Notes under the pieces: generated by a model
What the model saw: the letters and a program-made list of their open reading frames with translations, nothing else
Databases searched by the model: none
Told to the model about the DNA's origin: nothing
Shown here: piece after piece, positions 7,509 to 12,057 of the stretch
Layout of the letters: every line of letters starts with the position of its first letter
Numbering within the stretch: position 1 is the first letter of the stretch
Origin: AWTP1-13 sp041288195
GTDB lineage: Bacteria > Pseudomonadota > Alphaproteobacteria > Rhizobiales > Hyphomicrobiaceae
DNA length: 12,057 bases
Reading direction: 5' to 3'
Assembly: GCA_041288195.1 (NCBI GenBank)
Contig: JBGGME010000031.1
Span: forward strand, 1-12,057
Program-made: the position numbers and the translations under genes

Positions 7509-7615
7509 GTCATTCCCGCGAGCGCGGAGCGCGTCAGCGGGAATCCAGCCAAGAACTTGCACCGGTATGCTTTGCAGCTGGATACCCGCTCAGCGCTTCG
7601 CTTGGCGGGTATGAC
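7509..7615. repeat. Nested intergenic inverted-repeat element (about 107 bp)
   Basis: Several palindromes are stacked. ATTCCCGC (7512-7519) pairs with GCGGGAAT (7537-7544). GCGGGAATCCAG (7537-7548) pairs with CTGGATACCCGC (7578-7589), one mismatch. GTCATTCCCGC (7509-7519) pairs with GCGGGTATGAC (7605-7615), one mismatch. The right half also folds on itself (ACCCGC/GCGGGT). The result is either two side-by-side hairpins or one long stem. The GTCATTCCCGC...GCGGGAATCCAG pattern resembles dispersed intergenic palindromes common in proteobacterial genomes. It starts 2 nt after the oxidoreductase stop, so it could end transcription or protect the 3' end of the mRNA. Confidence 0.75.
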
Positions 7616-7710
7616 GAGGAAGCGCGCGACCTTACCAAGAGTTCACTCAGGGGCGAGCGCAAGCTTTGCTACGCTGTCCTTTGGCACCGGAGTTACGCGG
7701 GGTGAAGGCG

Positions 7711-7797
7711 ATGCCTGATCTCGGTTTATTGTGGAGCCCGCTTTGCGACCGTGCTAGGGGAGCGGCGCGTCGCGTCGTGTCCGGGGAAGACCAATGA
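7711..7797 (+). CDS. Possible 28-residue upstream ORF overlapping the fumC start
   Basis: ATG 7711 opens a frame MPDLGLLWSPLCDRARGAAR followed by RVVSGEDQ and stops at TGA 7795-7797, which overlaps the fumC ATG (7794-7796) in the arrangement ATGA. GGGGTGAAGG (7699-7708) is purine-rich just upstream, although its spacing is not ideal. ATGA overlaps are a classical sign of translational coupling. It could be a leader peptide or chance; no family is recognised. If the promoter proposed at 7729-7757 is the true one, this ORF is not on the fumC transcript. Confidence 0.25.
   Translation: MPDLGLLWSPLCDRARGAARRVVSGEDQ
7729..7757 (+). promoter_or_regulatory. Weak candidate fumC promoter
   Basis: TTGTGG (7729-7734) and TGCTAG (7752-7757) are separated by 17 nt and lie about 36 nt before the fumC ATG. 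The match to sigma-70-type consensus is partial. A second -10-like element, TGCTAC at 7667-7672, lies further upstream without a convincing -35. Either could drive the operon. Confidence 0.25.
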
Positions 7798-9209
7798 CCG
7801 CGATCAAGCCTCAGTCGGGACCAGCCCGCGCCGAGACCGATACGTTCGGCGCCATCGAGGTGCCGGGTGACAAGTATTGGGGCGCGCAGGCGCAGCGCTC
7901 GCTCGGCAATTTCAGGATCGGCTGGGAGAGGCAGCCCAAGTCGATCATACGCGCGCTCGGCATCGTCAAGCTGGCTGCCGCCGAGGTCAACATGGGCCTC
8001 GGCCGCCTGGACCCCAAACTCGGCCAGGCCATCGTCGCCGCCGCGCAGGAGGTGATCGACGGCAAGCTCGACGATCACTTCCCGCTGGTTGTTTGGCAGA
8101 CGGGCTCCGGCACCCAGTCCAACATGAACGCCAACGAGGTGGTCTCCAACCGGGCGATCGAGATGCTAGGCGGCGTCATGGGCTCCAAGAAGCCCGTGCA
8201 CCCCAACGACCACGTCAACATGAGCCAGTCGTCGAACGACACCTATCCGACGGCCATGCACGTCGCCTGCGCGGAGGAGATCCACCACCGCCTGCTGCCG
8301 GCACTGCGACACCTGCACGAGGCACTCGACGCCAAGGCCAAGGCCTGGGCCCATATCATCAAGATCGGCCGCACGCATACCCAGGATGCAACGCCGGTCA
8401 CGCTCGGCCAGGAATTCTCAGGCTACGCCACGCAAGTCGAGCACGGCATCCGCCGCATCCAATCGACGCTGCCCGATCTCATGCAGCTGGCCCAGGGCGG
8501 CACCGCCGTCGGCACCGGCCTCAATGCGCCCGTGGGTTTTGCCGAGAAGGTGGCCGCGCGCATCGCCGCCATCACCGGGCTGCCCTTCACCAGCGCGCCC
8601 AACAAGTTCGAGGCGCTGGCCGCCCACGACGCCATGGTGATGAGCCACGGCGCCATCAACACGGTCGCCGCATCGCTGTTCAAGATCGCCAACGACATCC
8701 GCTTCCTGGGCTCGGGCCCGCGCTCGGGGCTCGGCGAGCTGTCCCTGCCCGAGAACGAGCCAGGCTCGTCGATCATGCCCGGCAAGGTCAACCCGACCCA
8801 GTGCGAGGCGCTCACGCAAGTGTGCGTGCAGGTGTTCGGCAACAACGCCGCCGTCACCTTCGCCGGCAGCCAGGGCCACTTCGAGCTCAACGTCTACAAT
8901 CCCGTCATGGCCTACAACTTCCTGCAGTCGGTGCAGCTGATGGGCGATGCCAGCCGGAGCTTCACGGACAACTGCGTCGTCGGCATCGAGCCGCGCGAGG
9001 ACAACATCAAGGCCGCGCTCGAGCGCTCCTTGATGCTGGTCACCGCGCTGGCTCCGAAAATCGGCTATGACAACGCGGCCAAAATCGCTAAGACGGCGCA
9101 CAAGAACGGCACCACCCTGCGGCAAGAGGCCGTCGGCGGGGGTTATGTATCGGCGGAGGAATTCGACAGGATCGTCGATCCCAATAAGATGATCGGACCG
9201 GAGGCGTGA
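7794..9209 (+). CDS. fumC: Class II fumarate hydratase (fumarase C)
   Basis: 471-residue oxygen-stable, iron-independent enzyme interconverting fumarate and L-malate in the TCA cycle; members work as cytoplasmic homotetramers. The superfamily signature GSSIMPGKVNPTQCE is at residues 324-338, in the mobile loop that carries the catalytic serine. TGSGTQSNMN (103-112), SSNDTYPTAMH (146-156) and GRTHTQDATP (192-201, with the His that pairs with the catalytic base region) are all present. The set separates it from aspartase and argininosuccinate lyase. ATG 7794 has GGGGAAG (7783-7789) 4 nt upstream. Its stop overlaps the start of the DUF4169 gene by one base, so the two are translationally linked. 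Length and motifs are normal; nothing appears broken. Confidence 0.96.
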   Translation: MTAIKPQSGPARAETDTFGAIEVPGDKYWGAQAQRSLGNFRIGWERQPKSIIRALGIVKLAAAEVNMGLGRLDPKLGQAIVAAAQEVIDGKLDDHFPLVVWQTGSGTQSNMNANEVVSNRAIEMLGGVMGSKKPVHPNDHVNMSQSSNDTYPTAMHVACAEEIHHRLLPALRHLHEALDAKAKAWAHIIKIGRTHTQDATPVTLGQEFSGYATQVEHGIRRIQSTLPDLMQLAQGGTAVGTGLNAPVGFAEKVAARIAAITGLPFTSAPNKFEALAAHDAMVMSHGAINTVAASLFKIANDIRFLGSGPRSGLGELSLPENEPGSSIMPGKVNPTQCEALTQVCVQVFGNNAAVTFAGSQGHFELNVYNPVMAYNFLQSVQLMGDASRSFTDNCVVGIEPREDNIKAALERSLMLVTALAPKIGYDNAAKIAKTAHKNGTTLRQEAVGGGYVSAEEFDRIVDPNKMIGPEA

Positions 9210-9406
9210 TGGGCAGCGTCATCAACCTGAACCGTTACCGGAAAGAGAAGCAGGCGGCCCTGCGCGAGCGTCGGGCCAACGAGAAGCGCGTGCGCTTCGG
9301 CCTGCCCAAGAGCGAGCGCAACAAGCATGCTGCCGAGCGCGCGCTCGAGACCCGCCGTCTCGACGGCACACGGCGCGACGAGCGCGCCTCCGACCGCGAG
9401 GACTGA
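9209..9406 (+). CDS. DUF4169 family small basic protein
   Basis: 65 residues beginning MGSVINLNRYRKEKQ, then a long, highly charged Arg/Lys/Glu-rich helix containing RFGLPKSERNKHAAERA and ending LDGTRRDERASDRED. The start (short hydrophobic motif then NL-x-R-x-RK), the FG-x-x-KSER-like centre and the LDG near the end match what I know of DUF4169. The function is unknown. ATG 9209 shares its first base with the TGA stop of fumC, and GGAGG (9200-9204) lies inside the end of fumC, so expression is coupled. GTG 9206 is an alternative start adding one residue. The protein is probably soluble, with a long helix or disorder rather than a catalytic fold. Confidence 0.85.
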   Translation: MGSVINLNRYRKEKQAALRERRANEKRVRFGLPKSERNKHAAERALETRRLDGTRRDERASDRED

Positions 9407-9491
9407 GGCGACCACGCTGCGGGCTTCGGCAGCAAGCCCATGCACGCAAGACCCGGAGTGGGGCGCGGGGGCGCACACGGGGGAAGCCGTC

Positions 9492-9716
9492 ATGGGGCGG
9501 CCAGTCAAGCGCTCCTTCACGATTGCCGGTCACCGCACCTCGATCTCGCTGGAGACGGAGTTCTGGGAGGCCCTCAAGGCTGCCGCGGCAGCAGAGGGCA
9601 TAGCCGTCTCCAAGCTGATCGGGCGCATCGATGCCGAGCGCGGCGGCGGCGGCCTCTCGAGCGCCGTGCGCATCTGGGTCCTGCAGCACTACCGCGGCAA
9701 GCTCGGCTCCGGCTGA
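9492..9716 (+). CDS. Ribbon-helix-helix domain protein (COG4321/RHH_4 type)
   Basis: 74 residues. After MGRPVKRSFTI comes GHRTSISLETEFWEALKAAA, then the second helix region with VSKLIGRIDAER and LSSAVRIWVLQHY near the C-terminus. This matches the alphaproteobacterial single-domain RHH family (PF13467-like), thought to bind DNA as a dimer through the N-terminal strand; no target is known to me. ATG 9492 is chosen because GGGGGAAG lies about 5 nt before it and the protein then starts at the family boundary, although the frame is open upstream. It is 85 nt after the DUF4169 gene. fumC, DUF4169 and this gene in a row on one strand probably form an operon, so it may regulate locally or simply be a conserved neighbour. 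Confidence 0.85.
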   Translation: MGRPVKRSFTIAGHRTSISLETEFWEALKAAAAAEGIAVSKLIGRIDAERGGGGLSSAVRIWVLQHYRGKLGSG

Positions 9717-9900
9717 GGCCGGTCCGCGACGCAAACCAACGTCCTTGCGCCGTCTGCCGGTATCGCGGGCTCGGGGTTTGCACCGATTTGCTCCGGCTTC
9801 GCAACCGGTGATCATCGGCGTCCTCACCGGGGGCTTCGATGCGGGGCGCGACTCCATGCTCGATGCCGCCGGGCGATTTGCGGGCCAGGAGATGGAGCCG

Positions 9901-10677
9901 ATGACGATTCAGATGCCGCACTCGATTTTCGATCAGGAAACCATCAAGAGGATGATCGATTTCTCCTCGGAGGTCGGCGCGCTCGCCACACCGCACGAGG
10001 TCCTCGATCGACTGAACGATATTGTCTCGGAGAGAAGCCCCATCCAGGTCCACGGTGCCAGCCGCTTCTCCGCCAAGCCCGGAGACTGGCGCCGCATCGA
10101 GCTCGGGCGCAACGTGTTCGTGCACAAGGACGTGCCTCGCGACTGGCTGACCGAGTGGTCGGCGTTCGTGGCGAATGGTCACCCGCTCGGTCTCATGACG
10201 CTCAGGATGTGCCTTGCGCCGTTCACCTGGACGGAGCTCTCCCGGATGCTCGACCCGATCGGCATCGACCGCTGGCCGTTCGAGCTGGGGCACAAGCACG
10301 GTATGCGCGACGGCTACCTGTGCCCCGTTGGCGGCCGCTGGGTGGTAGGCTACTGGTCGCCCAAGCCGCTCGGCCGCAATTTCACTCAACAGGCGCGCAG
10401 CCTGCTGCTGATGGCCGCCTGCGAGGCGGCTGTCCGTCTCGAGAAGCTGGTCGGCGACGATGTGAAGCGCGTCGGCTCGCGCGCCTATCTAACTCCAAGG
10501 GAGCAGGGCGTCCTGCGGCAGGCCTCGATCGGCCTGACGGTGCAAGAGGTCGCGCAAGCGCTCGGCCTCGGTGAGGAAACCGTGCGCAGCCATTTCAAGA
10601 AGGCTCAGATCAAGCTCGGAGCCCGCAACCGCACGCATACCGTGGCGGAAGCCATGCGCAATCTCCTGATCATCTGA
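9901..10677 (+). CDS. LuxR-family regulator with autoinducer-binding-like domain (orphan)
   Basis: 258 residues from ATG 9901. Residues about 13-182 resemble the LuxR autoinducer-binding domain (…DWLTEWSAFV…APFTWTEL…HGMRDGYLCPVGG…). Residues 197-255 are a LuxR-type HTH (LTPREQGVLRQASIGLTVQE…LGLGEETVRSHFKKAQIKLGARNRT) with conserved Glu201, Leu205 and Gly211. The tryptophan of PFTW is kept, but the preceding DP-type segment with the ligand-contacting Asp reads HPLGLMTL here, so acyl-homoserine-lactone binding is doubtful. No luxI-type synthase is in the window. The start is chosen because AGGAG (9887-9891) is 9 nt upstream; ATG 9856 and ATG 9892 are in-frame alternatives. A clear intrinsic terminator follows about 100 nt downstream. 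Confidence 0.85.
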   Translation: MTIQMPHSIFDQETIKRMIDFSSEVGALATPHEVLDRLNDIVSERSPIQVHGASRFSAKPGDWRRIELGRNVFVHKDVPRDWLTEWSAFVANGHPLGLMTLRMCLAPFTWTELSRMLDPIGIDRWPFELGHKHGMRDGYLCPVGGRWVVGYWSPKPLGRNFTQQARSLLLMAACEAAVRLEKLVGDDVKRVGSRAYLTPREQGVLRQASIGLTVQEVAQALGLGEETVRSHFKKAQIKLGARNRTHTVAEAMRNLLII

Positions 10678-10777
10678 CGCGGATTGCAGGCAGGCGCCGA
10701 TTGGAGCGCCCACCGACGATCAGGTCTCCCCCAAAATGGGGATGGCGGACGGCCGCCCGCTGCGCCATTTGAACGTC

Positions 10778-10818
10778 GTGGCGCGCACACTCCAATCTAC
10801 GAGCGCGCCACATTTTTT
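10778..10818 (+). terminator. Intrinsic terminator downstream of the LuxR-type gene
   Basis: GTGGCGCGC (10778-10786) pairs perfectly over 9 bp with GCGCGCCAC (10803-10811), with a 16-nt loop, followed by A and six consecutive T residues (10813-10818). This is the textbook arrangement and the clearest terminator in the window. It lies 100 nt after the LuxR-type stop, so the transcript has an untranslated tail. Confidence 0.82.
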
Positions 10819-10874
10819 CCCGTTGGGCTGCCCGACCATGGGGGAGTGGCCAGGGCTCGACCCTTGGGACACCT

Positions 10875-10909
10875 GGAGCCGCGTCGATGGGACGTCCCGA
10901 CGCGGCTCC
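10875..10909. other. Strong unexplained hairpin between two small transcription units
   Basis: GGAGCCGCGTCG (10875-10886) and CGACGCGGCTCC (10898-10909) make a perfect 12-bp stem with an 11-nt loop; GGGACGTCCC (10889-10898) across the loop is itself palindromic. Directly upstream, CCAGGG (10850-10855) and CCCTTGG (10861-10867) can form a smaller bulged stem. The sequence after the large stem (CTTCGTTGTGG) is a poor T tract. It could be a terminator of a short RNA starting after 10818, a leader structure of the micro-ORF that follows, or a protein-binding palindrome. Confidence 0.6.
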
Positions 10910-10930
10910 CTTCGTTGTGGAGCATCGAGA

Positions 10931-11050
10931 TTGCCGACGTACCGCGATGACGAGCCGAAGCTGCCACTGCTGCAATTGCTGATCGTTGCGGCCCTATTGT
11001 GGGTCGGCCTCGCGGCCCTCACCGCCCTCGCGGTCTATTGGTATTGGTGA
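10931..11050 (+). CDS. Putative 39-residue single-pass membrane peptide (TTG start)
   Basis: The frame ending at TGA 11048-11050 encodes a short polar head (MPTYRDDEPK), a hydrophobic span of about 23 residues (LPLLQLLIVAALLWVGLAAL followed by TALAV) and ends in YWYW. It is not a recognised family. TTG 10931 is proposed as start because GGAG (10919-10922) lies 8 nt upstream and because the frame further upstream crosses an intrinsic terminator and a strong hairpin, which argues that the longer frame is not translated. ATG 10838 in the same frame would give 70 residues but lacks a ribosome site. It converges with the phasin gene 37 nt away. Confidence 0.42.
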   Translation: MPTYRDDEPKLPLLQLLIVAALLWVGLAALTALAVYWYW

Positions 11051-11087
11051 CGGGCCCACTCGGGCGGCCGTCGCCGAGCACATGCTG

Positions 11088-11501
11088 CTATGCGGCCTTG
11101 GAGGGAAACGCGCTCGCGCCGGCCTTCTCCGTGGCCGACTGGGCGGCCGCCGCCATGTTGCGCGTCGCGTCGCTGGCAAGCTCGGTCATGGTCGACAGCT
11201 CCTTGCCGTAGTCCTCGGCAAGCTTCTGCCAGAAGCCCGCGTACGCGCTCCATGCGGCCTCGGGCGACTTGCTTTGCGCCACCTGCTGCATGAGCGCCAT
11301 GTTCGCCTCGACGCGGCGCGTCACGAAGTGCTGCCACTCGCCGAAGAAGACGCTGAAGGCGTCATGCGCCGCGGCATTGCATTTGAGCGCTCCGGAGGCG
11401 AGCGGCTCCCACGCATTGAGGCCCGGCATCGCGGCGGTAAAAAGGGTTTCGTCGAATTTGAAAGGGCCGGCTTCGCCCAGTTTCAGCTTGCGGTCAGCCA
11501 T
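11088..11501 (-). CDS. Phasin family protein
   Basis: 137-residue mostly helical, amphipathic protein without a signal peptide. The core AFSVFFGEWQHFVTRRVEAN… and the motif KSPEAAWSAYAGFWQKLAED (residues 78-97), followed by an Ala/Ser/Thr-rich helix and a low-complexity tail (…ASAFPSKAA), match Phasin_2/phasin-family proteins of Hyphomicrobiales. Phasins coat polyhydroxyalkanoate granules and limit their size; several family members are not granule-bound, and no pha genes are visible here, so the role is inferred from family only. ATG 11501 has AGGAGAGG upstream on the minus strand. It lies downstream of the AsmA-like gene on the same strand with a 126-nt gap, so it may have its own promoter; none stands out. 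Confidence 0.88.
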   Translation of the reverse strand: MADRKLKLGEAGPFKFDETLFTAAMPGLNAWEPLASGALKCNAAAHDAFSVFFGEWQHFVTRRVEANMALMQQVAQSKSPEAAWSAYAGFWQKLAEDYGKELSTMTELASDATRNMAAAAQSATEKAGASAFPSKAA

Positions 11502-11627
11502 GCCTGCGCCTCTCCTGCCAGCCTACGCCAGGGGCGATGCCAGCAAACTCGGCCGCTCCGGCATATCGGGGAAAACCCTGAACTCGGCTGCAGGCAAACC
11601 CTTTTTCTCGCCGCGACGCTCGATGGC

Positions 11628-12056
11628 TCAGCCCGGGGCGGCGGCGCGCGGCTGCGGTGGCCCGGCAGGAGCGACCGGCACCGGCGCCGGCGGCGTCTGC
11701 TCGAACTGGCGGCGCTGGCGCTCCGCTTCCTCGCGCCGACGCGCCTCATCGAGCTTGCGCAGCCGCTCCAGCTCCTCCACGTCGCGCTCCATGCGCCGCA
11801 CCGCCAGCTCCCGCTCCAGCGCGTCGCTGGCAATGCGGGGCTCGATGCGCCCGAGCGCCTCCAGCGAACCGCGATAGGTCACCGTCACGGCCGGCAGGGC
11901 CGGCTTCTCGCCGGGGCCCGGCGGCTTCTGGCCGAGGCGCCACTCCGTCTCGAAGGCGAGGCTGCGCAGGTCGAGGCTTGCGGCGCCTTCGGCGCTGCCC
12001 TCGCCGGTGTGGATAGCGAACGGCTTGATGCTCAGCCGGCCGTCGGCGATCTCGAG
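11628..12056 (-). CDS. AsmA-like family protein, C-terminal part only
   Basis: The frame is open to the right edge of the window, so only the last 142 residues are seen and the start lies beyond. The visible part begins LEIADGRLSIKPFAIHTGEG, with SAEGAASLDLRSLAFETEWR and then PALPAVTVTYRGSLEALGRI. This beta-strand-rich pattern is typical of the C-terminal repeat of AsmA/TamB-like envelope proteins, thought to act in outer-membrane biogenesis or lipid transfer. It is followed by ALERELAVRRMERDVEELER and a long Arg/Glu-rich helix, likely coiled coil, then a Pro/Ala tail. This charged tail is familiar from alphaproteobacterial AsmA proteins. An internal GTG at 11888 is not the real start, because the frame and the domain continue upstream. 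N-terminal membrane anchoring cannot be seen here. Confidence 0.8.
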   Translation of the reverse strand, partial: LEIADGRLSIKPFAIHTGEGSAEGAASLDLRSLAFETEWRLGQKPPGPGEKPALPAVTVTYRGSLEALGRIEPRIASDALERELAVRRMERDVEELERLRKLDEARRREEAERQRRQFEQTPPAPVPVAPAGPPQPRAAAPG

Positions 12057-12057
12057 C

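Noticed and set aside
9709..9722. Short hairpin CCGGC/GCCGG at the RHH stop as a terminator
   Set aside because: Only 5 bp, overlaps the stop codon, and no T tract follows.
10736..10930. Upstream part of the frame that ends in the membrane peptide
   Set aside because: It runs through a perfect intrinsic terminator with six T residues and a 12-bp hairpin, and no ribosome site supports ATG 10736 or ATG 10838.
11269..11877. 202-residue + strand open frame over the phasin and AsmA-like genes
   Set aside because: Ser/Arg-rich low-complexity antisense shadow of two genes with clear family features.

Overview
The window is a high-GC chromosomal segment that looks like an alphaproteobacterium, most likely of the Hyphomicrobiales (Rhizobiales). 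This rests on recognisable proteins and neighbourhoods: a MidA/NDUFAF7-type methyltransferase followed by PgeF and then Prs; fumarase C followed by a DUF4169 protein and a COG4321-type ribbon-helix-helix protein; a short phasin; and an AsmA-like protein with a charged C-terminal tail. The genus cannot be fixed from the sequence. No transposase, phage gene, CRISPR array, tRNA or rRNA was recognised, so this is core chromosome carrying small repeat elements rather than a mobile island.

Layout. Bases 1-4573 (+) hold the 3' part of a midA-like methyltransferase gene carrying an in-frame palindromic repeat, pgeF 10 nt later, a two-domain lipoprotein with a probable terminator, prs (PRPP synthetase), and a small single-pass membrane protein. 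Bases 4581-6486 hold a divergent pair: a MATE exporter (-) and an HxlR regulator (+). They share a control region with a perfect inverted repeat, promoter-like hexamers on both strands, and a possible 26-residue leader peptide in front of the exporter. A Gfo/Idh/MocA oxidoreductase follows the regulator on the + strand. Its stop codon is followed at once by a nested inverted-repeat element of about 107 bp.

Bases 7711-9716 (+) hold a possible short upstream ORF overlapping the fumC start, then fumC, DUF4169 and the RHH protein, probably one operon. A LuxR-type orphan regulator follows (9901-10677), ending in a clear intrinsic terminator. Next come an unexplained strong hairpin and a very small membrane-peptide ORF. 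The right end (-) holds a phasin gene and the 3' end of an AsmA-like gene that runs out of the window.

How the genes work together. Most are housekeeping: cell-wall editing (PgeF), PRPP supply (Prs), the TCA cycle (FumC), a complex-I-related methyltransferase (MidA) and polymer-granule or stress physiology (phasin). The most regulation-rich part is the MATE/HxlR divergon, which reads as a self-contained sense-and-export module. I do not see a large undescribed system. The points worth a second look are the in-frame repeat in midA, the duplicated domain in the lipoprotein, the MATE leader and operator, the solo LuxR with an atypical ligand pocket, and the hairpin plus micro-ORF after it.
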